In this document: piece by piece, positions 33,143 through 42,735 of the stretch
Position numbering within the stretch: the first letter of the stretch is position 1
How the letters are laid out: each line of letters opens with the position of its first letter
NCBI GenBank assembly: GCA_016715365.1
Contig: JADKAM010000005.1
Location: 310,001-374,000, forward strand
Source of the DNA: Chitinophagaceae bacterium
GTDB taxonomy: Bacteria > Bacteroidota > Bacteroidia > Chitinophagales > Chitinophagaceae
Length of the DNA stretch: 64,000 nucleotides
Direction of reading: 5' to 3'
Notes under the pieces: model-generated
Database searches by the model: none
The model's input: only the letters and a program-made list of their open reading frames with translations
Told to the model about the DNA's origin: nothing
Made by a program: the position numbers and the translations under genes

Positions 33143-34051
33143 ATGAAGTTTTTAAAATTTATAAAGGATTTTAGCCGGCAGCTGGTAAATGCATACCGCT
33201 TACTGGTAAAGAATGATCCGCTGCGCCTGGCAGGGGCTACCGCCTTCTTTACCAGTTTTGCACTGCCACCCATTTTAATGCTGCTGATTCAATTGCTTAG
33301 TTTACTTTTTGAGCAGCGCTCGGTTAGTAAGGGGCTCTTTACTGAATTGGGCAGCGTTTTGGGCGATGATGGTGTGCGGCAGCTGGTGGATGTTTTACGT
33401 GGTATGCGTGGGCTGGCAATTAATTTACCCATTGCCATAGCAGGTTTTTTCTTCTTATTGTTTGTGGCCACCACTTTATTTATGGTTATCCAGAGTTCGC
33501 TTAACCAGCTTTGGATGATAGAAAAAACCGGCAAAGTATTTAAAGGGGCATTGGTTACCCGGTTAAAATCTACTCTGCTTATTATTTTTACCGGCGTATT
33601 ATTTATGGCATCGCTTGCAGCAGAAAGTATAAAAATTATCTTCGGTAATTTTCTGAATGATAAATTTCCGGGCAGTGGCATTTACTCAAACGGTACACTT
33701 TCTACCTTACTTTCCATCACCATCGTTTGTACCTGGTTTATGGTATTGTTTCGTTACCTGCCCGATGGCAGGCCCAACTGGCGGGTTGCATTTAGCGGAG
33801 GTTTATTAACCAGTATCTTATACAATGCCGGTGTAATCGTTTTAAAAATACTTTTAATAAACAGCAATATTGGTGTTTTGTACGGTACTTCTGCTTCTAT
33901 TGTATTATTGTTGTTGTTTGTCTTTTACGCCTCACTGATATTTTACTTTGGTGCATCATTTACAAAAGTGTGGGGAGAGCATCTGAAACAACCCATACAA
34001 CCTGTTTTAAATGCATCGTTTTATGAACACACGCAAAGAGAAAACAGGTAA
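33143..34051 (+). CDS. YihY/BrkB family membrane protein
   Basis: 302 residues with about six TM helices (near 35-60, 90-115, 135-155, 180-200, 215-235, 245-270). The N-terminus FIKDFSRQLVNAYRLLVKND with PLRLAGATAFFTSFALPPIL, and LFRYLPDGRPNWRVAFSGGL in the middle, are the hallmark blocks of YihY/UPF0761 (virulence factor BrkB). Proposed roles include transport or envelope lipid handling; not RNase BN as once labelled. Inner membrane. Followed by a strong hairpin at 34125. Confidence 0.88.
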   Translation: MKFLKFIKDFSRQLVNAYRLLVKNDPLRLAGATAFFTSFALPPILMLLIQLLSLLFEQRSVSKGLFTELGSVLGDDGVRQLVDVLRGMRGLAINLPIAIAGFFFLLFVATTLFMVIQSSLNQLWMIEKTGKVFKGALVTRLKSTLLIIFTGVLFMASLAAESIKIIFGNFLNDKFPGSGIYSNGTLSTLLSITIVCTWFMVLFRYLPDGRPNWRVAFSGGLLTSILYNAGVIVLKILLINSNIGVLYGTSASIVLLLLFVFYASLIFYFGASFTKVWGEHLKQPIQPVLNASFYEHTQRENR

Positions 34052-34124
34052 ATGCATGAACCGGCTTCAGGTATTTTTCTTCCTGATCAGACATTTTATA
34101 AAGCCCTGCAGGCAACTGTTAGCA

Positions 34125-34161
34125 TTTAACACAGCAGGCTTAAAAAGCCTGCTGTGTTAAA
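34125..34161. terminator. Strong intergenic hairpin, probable two-way terminator
   Basis: TTTAACACAGCAGGCT (34125-34140) pairs perfectly with AGCCTGCTGTGTTAAA (34146-34161), a 16-bp stem with a 5-nt loop. It lies between the convergent YihY (ends 34051) and cupredoxin (ends 34190) genes. A T tract is lacking on either side, so its strength as a terminator is uncertain. Confidence 0.6.
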
Positions 34162-34189
34162 TTGCCTGTTCGGCGCTCAATTAAATACA

Positions 34190-34555
34190 TTACCTGCTAA
34201 CTACCTGTATAGTACCTGTCATGCCTGCATGTAATGTGCAATGATATAGATAGGAACCGGGGCTTGTAAAAGTGAAACTATACAGGCCGTTAGGACTTAT
34301 ATTTCCGCTGCTGAAACTGATTCCATCATCAGAAGTTACTGTATGTGCATTTACATCCAGGTTCTTCCAGGTTACTTTAGTTCCAATTAGTACGGTAAGC
34401 GTAGCGGGCAGAAACTGTGTGGCCTGTATGGTTACCGTATCTGTGTTATTACCGCCACCAACTGGGGGGGTATCGTTGTTTTTACTACAGGCCTGCATGA
34501 ACAAAGTTGCCAGGATGATAAAAGCAATTGCGGAAAAAAAATTAAACATTTTCAT
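34190..34555 (-). CDS. Cupredoxin (plastocyanin/azurin-like) lipoprotein
   Basis: 121 residues from ATG 34555 (upstream in-frame starts at 34582 possible). Lipoprotein signal with FMQAC (Cys23). Residues 40-121 form a type-1 copper domain with ligands His71 (NAHTV), Cys106, His109 and Met112 (YHCTLHAGM). VTIQATQFLPATLTVLIGTK with VTWKNLDV matches the bacterial plastocyanin-like class. It would carry electrons in the periplasm or at the outer membrane. No redox partner gene is next to it. Downstream is the 16-bp hairpin. Confidence 0.88.
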   Translation of the reverse strand: MKMFNFFSAIAFIILATLFMQACSKNNDTPPVGGGNNTDTVTIQATQFLPATLTVLIGTKVTWKNLDVNAHTVTSDDGISFSSGNISPNGLYSFTFTSPGSYLYHCTLHAGMTGTIQVVSR

Positions 34556-34932
34556 AGTTTTTCTTTTAGTAAGCATAATCAATTACCCGCGATTTTTTCG
34601 GGATATTTTTTGAAATGCCATTTCTGTACCAAAATGAGCCGCTGATCAGATATTAACAGTATTTTCCTTGGGGCCCGCAATATTTGTGGGAATTATATAA
34701 GTTTTATGGGACTGAAGTATGTGGCTTACCGGTAAACACCGCAGTTCGTTCTGCATTTATTTTGGGTACACGGTTTTTCTATTGGTAATTCAAATGTTTT
34801 AGTGCTCAAAAAAATCTGTTTTGCTTAATGGGAAATATGCAGCAGATCAGTAAACAGGCACGGTAATTGAAACCGGATGATTAGCGGGGTAAATTTCCGC
34901 GGTAAACAAACTTGTAACTTAAATTTTTTTTT
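34556..34932. other. Divergent intergenic region, no gene seen
   Basis: The 377 bp separate the divergent cupredoxin and proline-rich lipoprotein genes. It is AT-rich and should hold both promoters. A poly-T stretch lies just before ATG 34933. No convincing open frame, repeat or structured RNA was seen. Confidence 0.4.
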
Positions 34933-35202
34933 ATGAAAAAGGTCATAGGTCTTTTATCATTGGCAACATTGCTTTTTGCAGTTGCTTCCTGCAATAACAG
35001 CAGTGACGAAAATGAAAAAGTAAAAAAAAAAACAACTACTACTGACAAACCGGAAACAAAAAAAGAAACAGTAGTAGAAGTTCCATTGCCACCGTTGCCT
35101 CCTCCGCCACCATCACCTGAAGAAGTGTTGAAAAAACTGAAGAGCTTACCTAAACCTCCTTTACCGCCACCACCGCCACCATTACCCAAAAAAGGTAGAT
35201 AG
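34933..35202 (+). CDS. Proline-rich small lipoprotein
   Basis: 89 residues. Lipoprotein signal with AVASC (Cys20). The mature chain is a Lys/Thr/Glu-rich stretch followed by two polyproline runs (PLPPLPPPPPSPEEV near 51-65 and PKPPLPPPPPPLPKKG near 73-88). Such an extended rod could span the periplasm or bind peptidoglycan. No enzyme domain. The gene has its own terminator downstream and clear leader, so it seems real despite low complexity. A similar polyproline linker occurs in the BON lipoprotein at 63385-63879. Confidence 0.65.
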   Translation: MKKVIGLLSLATLLFAVASCNNSSDENEKVKKKTTTTDKPETKKETVVEVPLPPLPPPPPSPEEVLKKLKSLPKPPLPPPPPPLPKKGR

Positions 35203-35253
35203 TGAATAAAGCAATTGCAGGCACTAAGCTAACATACTATATTTTGAAAGCAG

Positions 35254-35284
35254 AAATGGTACCTGAACGGATACCATTTTTTTT
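35254..35284 (+). terminator. Rho-independent terminator
   Basis: AAATGGTA (35254-35261) pairs with TACCATTT (35272-35279) over 8 bp with a 10-nt loop, and eight T end the structure (35277-35284). It lies 52 bp after the stop of the proline-rich lipoprotein gene. On the other strand it sits just after the small membrane peptide gene. Confidence 0.75.
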
Positions 35285-35293
35285 ACCGCCGTG

Positions 35294-35404
35294 TTATAAA
35301 GATCCGGGCTTTCGTTTTGTCCTTAATTTGTACATCAAATAGCCAAACCCTATAAGCAGGTGCAGCATTACAATCCCGAATATGATCATTTCTGTGATAT
35401 TCAT
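35294..35404 (-). CDS. Small single-pass membrane peptide (36 residues)
   Basis: Reading the minus strand from ATG (35402-35404) gives 36 codons to TAA (35294-35296). The peptide opens NITEM, has one hydrophobic helix (IIFGIVMLHLLIGFGYLM, about residues 7-24) and ends in a basic tail KLRTKRKPGSL. This layout (short polar start, one TM helix, positive inside tail) is common for small regulatory or structural membrane peptides in bacteria. No homology is claimed. Too short for most gene callers; the frame sits in an otherwise empty spacer of 379 bp. Confidence 0.42.
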   Translation of the reverse strand: MNITEMIIFGIVMLHLLIGFGYLMYKLRTKRKPGSL

Positions 35405-35581
35405 ACATGTATTTTTGCAGCAAATTGCAATTAATACTGCTGAATAGCGGTAACATTTGTAACACAGCTATCTCACCACCGGTTTATGGTTTGCAGCAGT
35501 AGTTTCTAAATTCCCGGGTGTTTTTTTTTCTGTTTGATTGATACATATAACCGGAAGCACCATTCATTGTACAAACCAGTT

Positions 35582-36235
35582 TTATGACTGCTGAATGGTA
35601 GCAGCAGCTTTATAATTAAACAGCTCGGCTGCGCACTTGCATATACAGAGTAAACTGATAATAAAAGTGTTGCTGTAATTACTGAAGGATGTGTTTTTTG
35701 TTATAAAAATGCCACCCAATGCGCCAATTACAACAGCAATGTGTATTACCAGTTGCCTGCTGTCGAATATGGCTGCATAACTATCGGGCCTGGCTGTAAT
35801 GAAGGCTCCATTTCTAAAAAAATAAAATACCAGGTAATAACCCTGGCTAACAATGCTGATAAGTAAGCTCAGGTTAAAAAACTTATTTTGAAAAAGGATG
35901 GTTCCTAAAACGTTACCCTTATCGGTATTGGTATTGGCTACAAAACCAATAAACACAATAATAAATATTGAGTAAAATATAAAAATGCCGATGCGTATGA
36001 GCAAATATTTTATGCCTTTATTAATGTTGTAGGTAAGTGGCTGAGTCGTATTTAATGCGGGCTGCTGACTGCTCTGGCTAAAAACAATACGAATGCAGTT
36101 AAAGCAAGCCACTATTAATGTTTCAACCCAAAAAAACCAAAAGGCTTCAAAAGGTTGCCAGTTATAATAAAGTACACCAAAAACAGGAACCAGGTTAAAT
36201 GCGATGATAAAAAAAATTATAACTGTCTTGTTCAT
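35582..36235 (-). CDS. DUF6498 integral membrane protein
   Basis: 217 residues with six hydrophobic segments. The opening IIFFIIAFNLVPVFGVLYYN with WQPFEAFWFFWVETLIV is the DUF6498 pattern (N-L-V-P-x-x-G-V, W-x-x-F-E, and an E in the second helix). Function unknown; inner membrane. Transcribed away from the TPR gene; the 112-bp divergent gap holds both promoters. The 35405-35581 gap shows nothing further. Confidence 0.72.
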   Translation of the reverse strand: MNKTVIIFFIIAFNLVPVFGVLYYNWQPFEAFWFFWVETLIVACFNCIRIVFSQSSQQPALNTTQPLTYNINKGIKYLLIRIGIFIFYSIFIIVFIGFVANTNTDKGNVLGTILFQNKFFNLSLLISIVSQGYYLVFYFFRNGAFITARPDSYAAIFDSRQLVIHIAVVIGALGGIFITKNTSFSNYSNTFIISLLCICKCAAELFNYKAAATIQQS

Positions 36236-36347
36236 GCTGTAAAATAATGGAATAAATTATTATTATACCGTTTTTGGGGTGCTTAACTGGTTAAAAATAC
36301 CTTACGGGGGGTATGGCTGCCTGTAAGGTAATTGCTAATTTTAGACT

Positions 36348-37586
36348 ATGAAAAAAGCAGTATTACTGATCTTGTTTTACAGTGTTACGCAAACTGTATT
36401 TTGCCAGGGCACTTATATAGTTGCACTGGAAAAAGCTTATAACGAATTTAAAAACGATATAGCTAAAGAAAATGCAGATGTAAAGGAAGCAGGAAAAAAA
36501 GCAATTAAAAACTTAAATAAAGCTGACAAGCCTTATAAAAAACACGGATGGTGCAACACTTCTTATTATAAAGCCCTGGTGTATGAAAGAGTAGGCGAGT
36601 ATGATGAAGCCCTGAATGAACTGGATGGTTGTGCACCGGGCCCATACCGGCACGATGAAAGGGAAGAAAGAAATGTACTTAAAGCACAGGTACTTGTAAT
36701 ACAAAATAAATTCGCCCCGGCTATAGAGGCATACCAGATTGCGCAAATAGCCTACGACATGCAAAGCCATAAATTCATAAGCATGTACCGCTATGCCGGT
36801 GAACTTGAAAAGTTGTACGCAAATATGAATGATTACGAGAATGCTTTAAAATACAATTACCTGAAGGACAGTTCCTATGGCATAAAAAAAACGCTTTCAG
36901 ATTTCTATCATAAAAAACTTGCCGAAAAAAACATCCCTGTTAAATGGGAAGCGTTGTTTAACGAAGCACAGGAAAATGATAAAGCCGGGAACAGAACAAC
37001 CGCGTATGAAAAATATACGGAAGCTTTAAAGTTAAATGACCTATACGCTGATGCCTATTATTACCGGGGCATACTGGGATTAAAAATGGGTAAATATGCT
37101 CAGGCATCAAAAGACCTGAATAAATGTTTTAGTCAATTGAATTACCAGTTTCCCCGTTTGAACTTCCTGGCCTATATTGCTTTAGAAGCCGAAGGCAATT
37201 TTAATGAAAGCTATTACAGCTTTTACGACAGGTATCCTGCATCAGACAGAACAAATCTTTTGAGAGAGTTTGGTATTACCGGTTCACCTAAGTTTGTTTC
37301 TAAAGCTGAAAGAGACCGGGAAATTGCCAGGCAGCAGAAAGCATGGGATGAAAAAAAATCTACCAATACAGCTCCACCTCCGGTAGTTACCCAACCTAAA
37401 ACCGAAACTGTATGCAGTTGTGAGCGCTGCAATGGAAGCGGAAAAATTTCGGTATCAACTTTTAAAACCTGGGAAATAACCAATGGTACTGATAGCTATG
37501 GCAATGTTAAAAAAATTAAGCAGTCGGGTTATGTGTACGAAGACCAAACCTGCACAAGATGCCTTGGCAGCGGTAAATGTAAATAG
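36348..37586 (+). CDS. Secreted TPR protein with DnaJ-type Cys motif
   Basis: 412 residues. Signal peptide VLLILFYSVTQTVFCQ. Residues about 45-290 are TPR-like helical repeats, e.g. YKALVYERVGEYDEALNELD (about 70-89), then AYEKYTEALKLNDLYADAYY with YRGILGLKMGKYAQASKDLN (about 219-258). The C-terminus has CSCERCNGSGK (about 367) and CTRCLGSGKCK (end), two CxxCxGSGK motifs as in the DnaJ zinc-binding region, so Zn binding is expected. This pairing of TPR and a DnaJ-like zinc motif in an exported protein is uncommon. Function unknown. Confidence 0.8.
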   Translation: MKKAVLLILFYSVTQTVFCQGTYIVALEKAYNEFKNDIAKENADVKEAGKKAIKNLNKADKPYKKHGWCNTSYYKALVYERVGEYDEALNELDGCAPGPYRHDEREERNVLKAQVLVIQNKFAPAIEAYQIAQIAYDMQSHKFISMYRYAGELEKLYANMNDYENALKYNYLKDSSYGIKKTLSDFYHKKLAEKNIPVKWEALFNEAQENDKAGNRTTAYEKYTEALKLNDLYADAYYYRGILGLKMGKYAQASKDLNKCFSQLNYQFPRLNFLAYIALEAEGNFNESYYSFYDRYPASDRTNLLREFGITGSPKFVSKAERDREIARQQKAWDEKKSTNTAPPPVVTQPKTETVCSCERCNGSGKISVSTFKTWEITNGTDSYGNVKKIKQSGYVYEDQTCTRCLGSGKCK

Positions 37587-37753
37587 GCTTACATAATTTG
37601 AAGCACTCACAGTGCTGTTTATACCACCGGTAATAATTTACCGGCTAAAGTTGTAATTTGCCTGAAGCTGCTGCAGTAACCGGCAGTTCATCTCACACAA
37701 AGATGCCTGATCATGTTACCCATAAAATTGTAAGCAACTTAAAAGAATGTCAC

Positions 37754-38293
37754 ATGCTGCATTTCTTTTGCAAATCATTTATAAGCGCATCACTGCTGTT
37801 ATTTTTATCAGCAGCAGCCGGTTGCAAAACAGAGAACCAGGCTTTAACTGCATACAAAAGTTTTACATTTGATACCACGGTAATGAATAGGCTGCCACTG
37901 TATGATAGCCTGGCATTTGCGATACTCAGAAAAATACAGTTAATCTCATTGCATATTGATGACGATAATGCATACCACGCTTTCAGGTATATGCCGGCTT
38001 CTGCAGAGGCTGAAGTGTTCAAAAAACTACCCCAGGACCTGGGTGCCGAAATAGACAGTTATTACAAAAAACTGGGCGATAAATATATTTATGCTTTTGA
38101 TGTTTTTAAAGACAGTACCATCAAAATATATGTAAGAAGCCGCAGATTGGAAACAAAAGTGGATGTGCAGGAAAACCTGTCATATTATCCTGCCGGCAAA
38201 AGCATCAGGCAAAGAGAATATCCTGCAAAAGATACGATCCTGAATACACACTGGCAATACTGGGCCCGGTTTGATAACCCCGGATTTTTTTAA
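37754..38293 (+). CDS. Lipoprotein of unknown function
   Basis: 179 residues. The frame opens at TTG 37658, but ATG 37754 gives a good lipoprotein signal (SASLLLFLSAAAGC, Cys near 23). The mature part has no recognised domain; it is mixed alpha/beta, with AIDSYYKKLGDKYIYAF-like polar stretches and a YSNLNTHW-type end (in fact TILNTHWQYWARFD). Lies between the TPR gene and a further short gene, all on the + strand with gaps of 170-200 bp. Confidence 0.6.
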   Translation: MLHFFCKSFISASLLLFLSAAAGCKTENQALTAYKSFTFDTTVMNRLPLYDSLAFAILRKIQLISLHIDDDNAYHAFRYMPASAEAEVFKKLPQDLGAEIDSYYKKLGDKYIYAFDVFKDSTIKIYVRSRRLETKVDVQENLSYYPAGKSIRQREYPAKDTILNTHWQYWARFDNPGFF

Positions 38294-38494
38294 AGCCCTG
38301 ACCTGCTTCATCAACTTTAATGAAATTACCATAGACACAGCTTTAATTACCAGCCCAGCCTACCTTAAAGAAAATTAGTTTTTTGAGTAGCTTCTGAGTA
38401 TAGTAAATGCCGCTAATTACCATTTCAGCTGGTGGTTTTACCCGTTCAGCAGGATTGTAGTAAGAAATTTAATATTTGTAGATAATTTCATGGT

Positions 38495-38884
38495 GTGAAA
38501 AAAATAACTGCAATATTGTTTCTTTCCGTTTACCTGCTATACACCACAGGTTTTCATGAATTGCTCAAAATAAATGCACTCGTCCGGCATTTTCATGAAA
38601 CACAGAAAAATGACAGCACGGTTACTTTTTATCATTTCCTGGTAATGCATTATGTAACAGATGATTTAAATGATACGGATAATGACCGGGATAAACAGCT
38701 GCCTTTTAAATCGGTCAATTCATTTATTTCAAATACTTCTGTTTTTTATATTCCCGATTTCAATATACAACCACAGGTGGTTAAATCGGCCAGTAGCGGT
38801 ACACCGGTTAAATTTATTGTCAAAGATCTGTTTATTGATACAGATTTTTACAGCATCGTTTGGCATCCTCCCAAAAATGCCTGA
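38495..38884 (+). CDS. Small secreted protein of unknown function
   Basis: 129 residues from GTG 38495 (ATG 38490 in another frame stops at once). The N-terminal KKITAILFLSVYLLYTTGFH is a signal sequence or membrane anchor. ELLKINALVRHFHETQKND and MHYVTDDLNDTDNDRDKQL are typical of a Bacteroidota family of short proteins often found near metal-efflux or TonB-dependent genes; none is nearby here. The Asp/His-rich segment might bind metal. No domain name can be given. Confidence 0.68.
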   Translation: MKKITAILFLSVYLLYTTGFHELLKINALVRHFHETQKNDSTVTFYHFLVMHYVTDDLNDTDNDRDKQLPFKSVNSFISNTSVFYIPDFNIQPQVVKSASSGTPVKFIVKDLFIDTDFYSIVWHPPKNA

Positions 38885-38981
38885 TAAATTATGACGGACC
38901 TTCCCTGAAATATACCAGCATTGCCCTGCAGAGGTTCGTGTACTATTTTCCGAATTATTACTTACTATTTAATGTAACAAA

Positions 38982-41775
38982 ATGAAACAAATTACCATAG
39001 TAACAGCATGTATATTACTGTTTTCAGCGAACTTATTTGCCCAATACTCTACCGACTGGATAAGGCCGGCAAATGCCTATCAAAAAACAGGTGTAATGAT
39101 TGCACGGGATAACCAGGACAATGTAATTGCAACCTGGCTATGGACCAGCAACAATGCCTATACACGCAAGTACAACAAATTTGGTGTGTTGCAGTGGGAA
39201 GCCATATCAGCTTCGGGCATTGCAGGCAATTATGAAAGACCGAATTGGGTTACCACCGATAACAACAATAATGTTTTTGTGCCGGTTATCGCTACGCCGG
39301 CACCAGTCCCGGTACTCCCGTAGCAGTCATTGTTTTAAAGTATAATTCCGATGGTGTTCAGTTATGGAAACAGGTGATTAGCCCTGTTAATTACCTGGCA
39401 GGCATGAGTCTGAGGTGCGAAGTGGACAATAGCGGAAACCTGTATGTGGGTGCATGTGGTGTTGGGGCTTTGCCCGGGTTTGCTTTGATTAAATTTGACA
39501 CAAATGGTAACATACTTTTTACGCAACACAGTGATGCGAATGCCCCTGCATATTTTGAATCCATGCGGGTAAAAGGCAATAAAATTATCATGAGTGCTTC
39601 AGGTGGTAATCCCAACATTTCTGTAGTGGCCGCCTGGGATGATACGGGTGCATTTTTATGGAGTAACGGTGTACAGGGCCGTGGCGGAAGAGATGTAGAA
39701 ATAGACGATGCCGGAAATATGTATTTACTTACAGGTTATTTTAACCAGGTTACTGCAACAAGCCAAATGGATTTTGAAATATTCAAATTTGACCCATCTG
39801 GCACACAGCTATGGAAAAAGGATTTTGATTTTGGTGGCGGGGCTGATTTCCCTACCAGGTTCACTTATCTAGCAGGCAAATTGAGTATTATTGGTCAAAG
39901 TCAAAGCCTTGATGCCTGGATTACATTCCAGGTAGATACAGACGGTACTATGTTATGGAATACAACATATAATGGAGCACCAGGCACTGAAGAAGCGCCG
40001 TATTTTATTGCTGCCAAAGCAAATGGAGAGGTATTTGTTACTGGTAAAGGAGGTCCCAATGTGGACCCTAACAATATACCCAGTTTGCGAATGATCACAT
40101 TAAAGTACAGCAATACCGGTGTGCAAAAATGGGTTGATTCAACCAATATTTATAGTGGATGGGGATATGGATGTACACTTGCCAGCGACGGCAGTTTGTT
40201 TGCTTTAAGTGGTACCAACATGACGGTTTTTCATTTTTTTGATCATACCGGAAGCGGTGCCTGCAATATCCCCACAGGTGCAAATGTTGCCAATATCAAC
40301 AATACATTTGCCACCTTTTCCTGGGCACCTGTTGCCGGTGCAACAGTATATCATGTGCGGTACAAGCCAACTACTGCAAGTGCCTGGACGGTTGTTTCCT
40401 ATGACCTAAACACGTTGAATATTTTTGGCCTTTACCCTGGTACTACGTATGAATATGCAGTTGAAGCAGTTTGCAGCAACGGGCCATCGGGCTATGGTGC
40501 CACGCAAACATTTACAACCACCGGAACCGCTATTTGTACTTCTGTTGGACAAAGCCAGGTGCAGGAATATTTGAGTCAGGTATGGGTTGGTGGTATAAAT
40601 CATATTTCAGGAAGGGATAATGGTTACGGAGATTTTACCAATATAGTGATGACTTTTACACGTGACCAATATGTACAAGGTTATTTATCGGGGCTGGTTC
40701 CTTACCCGGAATATGAATATTACAGTATCTGGATCGATTATAATCATAACAATGATTTTACTGATGCTGGAGAAGAGGTTGTATCACTTTATACTGATTT
40801 TACAGGGCTCATTAGTTTTAATTTTACAGTTGCTTCAAATGCGCTGTTAGGTACGCAAGAATGAGGGTAATTATGAGCCACGACAGCCCGCCAACGCCCT
40901 GCGGTGTTTATGCAAGGGGCGAAACCAAGATTATACTGTTCAGATTAACGACACCAGTACCGTACCGCCTCCAATACCAACCGGATTAAATGCCAATAAT
41001 ATTACGACTTCAAGCGCAAGAATTTACTGGACACCGGATAGCACAGCGGCTTCATACAATTTACGGTACAAAAGATTCTCGGAAACTACCTGGACAATTG
41101 CTCAATAAGTGATACTACATTACCGGCCTTTCTTCCATCACCGATTATAATTATGCTGTGGAAGCAGTTGGTAGTGTAGGTCGCTCAGGTTTTACCGCCA
41201 CGCAGGCTTTTACAACCCTGGGAAGCCCCTTACCAATAAATGGCGTCACAATAACTGCCAAGCGCCAGGGAGCAAATGTATTGTTAAGCTGGACCACACA
41301 ATCGGAACAAAACAGCGCAAGGTTTGATGTAGAACGGAGTTATGATGGTACTAACTTTATTAAGATAGGGGAGGTGCAGGCAGCTGGTTTTAGCACTAAC
41401 CTGCGTAGTTACGGATTTACTGATATTAATGTGGCAAAATCACTGATTTTTTACCGCTTAAAAATGATTGATGCTGATGCCGGTTATAAACTAAGCACCA
41501 TTAAAGTAGTTGCAAAAACAGATGCCGCTATGCAGGAATTTCTGTTATATCCTAACCCGGCGGTATCCTATGTGAAAATCACATTGATTGAACCAGCAAC
41601 AAAAGATCTGCAGTTGCAGGTTACCAATCAGATGGGACAAATTGTAAAATCTGAAAGGGTAAACATAGGTACACAATTGGTAACACTGGATGTGAGCCAG
41701 TTGCCCAAAGGTATTTATGCTGTTGTGCTAAGAGGCAACGATACTGTTCAGGTAAAAAAATTAATAGTAAGATAA
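38982..41775 (+). pseudogene. Decayed T9SS-secreted protein gene (SBBP/FN3/GEVED architecture)
   Basis: Signal peptide at 38982 (IVTACILLFSANLFAQ). Reading across frames gives one protein of about 930 residues: a beta-propeller-like part with repeated DNQDNV.A / DNSGNLYV / DDAGNMYL segments, an FN3 domain (about 40290-40530), a GEVED domain (VQEYLSQVWVGGINHISGRD onward, to GETEDYTV), a second FN3 (YWTPDSTAASYNLRYKRF) and a T9SS end (LYPNPAVSYVKI..KKLIVR). Frame changes are near 39283, 40854, 40926 and 41105-41122, with a stop TAA at 41106-41108. All look like single-base losses or gains. Probably a pseudogene; clustered sequencing errors are the alternative. Confidence 0.75.
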
Positions 41776-41795
41776 ATATGAATAACCACTTGTTT

Positions 41796-41823
41796 AAAAG
41801 CCACTTTTTTAAGTGGCTTTTTT
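41796..41823 (+). terminator. Rho-independent terminator
   Basis: AAAAGCCACTT (41796-41806) pairs perfectly with AAGTGGCTTTT (41811-41821), loop TTTT, followed by TT. It lies 20 bp after the stop of the decayed T9SS cargo and, being A-rich on the left, can also act for the DsrE gene arriving from the other side. Confidence 0.8.
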
Positions 41824-41926
41824 ATGTACCGCTGTTTTAGATAATTAAAACCGAAATGGCAACCGGGTAGAATACTCCGGGGCCGAAGACCATAATTGGA
41901 AACCCGTAAAAAATCCTTTACTTCAT

Positions 41927-42601
41927 TTACCACACCGCACGCAAGACATATCCTTTTAACTGATACTGGGTAACCGCGGTTTGTGCTGTTAGTGAGAGTC
42001 TAATATCAGGAAGTAATTCTTCCGGTTTTATTTCCAGCCAGGTCATTGCCTGTCCGCATACAATAAATTTAGCACCCAGTTTTTTAAGGTCGTTTATTAA
42101 TGGAATGCTGGGATTATCTATTTTGTATTTCTTCTGAAAAGCTTCATTGTTTTTAAAAGCATTAATACCAGCGGCATGTATAACAATTACCGGTATTATT
42201 CTTTTTGCCGGAATGCCGGATGCTACATGCAGGTTGATGATCCTTGCAATTTCATCCAGGCTATAATTGATCTCTTTAATAACAGAATCAGGATTATTAC
42301 TGGTAAGTTCAAACAGTATCTTGTAATCAATATTCGGATCAGGAATTTCTACCAGATTTTTTACAGGTACAACGCCACTGCCTTTGCCTCCTTTTAAAAG
42401 CGGGTAAATAAGCAAGGCATCCATCTTATCTTCTTTTTCTTTAGCGGCAAATTCTTTTTCAACTTTTACCGAATCTGCATGTATAAGGGCACGCAGGGTA
42501 CTGTCTCTTTTTGCATTACGCAAGCTGTCAACATTTACTGTTTGGGATGAGGCATAAAAAAATGCCACAATGGCAAAGCATGATAATAGCAATTTCTGCA
42601 T
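41927..42601 (-). CDS. DsrE/DsrF-like family secreted protein
   Basis: 224 residues. Signal peptide LLLSCFAIVAFFYASSQT. From about residue 85 the DsrE-like fold is visible: DPNIDYKILFELTSNNPD, EIARIINLHVASGIPAKRII, VIVIHAAGINAF and KKLGAKFIVCGQAM with a Cys near 188. DsrE proteins often transfer sulfur via a Cys; exported members in Bacteroidota have unknown partners. The polar linker (about 20-80) is unusually long and Lys-rich. It is transcribed toward the terminator at 41796. Confidence 0.8.
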   Translation of the reverse strand: MQKLLLSCFAIVAFFYASSQTVNVDSLRNAKRDSTLRALIHADSVKVEKEFAAKEKEDKMDALLIYPLLKGGKGSGVVPVKNLVEIPDPNIDYKILFELTSNNPDSVIKEINYSLDEIARIINLHVASGIPAKRIIPVIVIHAAGINAFKNNEAFQKKYKIDNPSIPLINDLKKLGAKFIVCGQAMTWLEIKPEELLPDIRLSLTAQTAVTQYQLKGYVLRAVW

Positions 42602-42735
42602 AAGTTTAGTAGTTTGAAAAGAAAGTTACATAATTATATTGAATGCTATACTTTTCCGGGAAACTTTCTGCTATAGGTAATCGAAAGAAGCTGTTACATA
42701 TTTTTGCAGTTGTAAAAGGAAATAATAGCTAAGAT

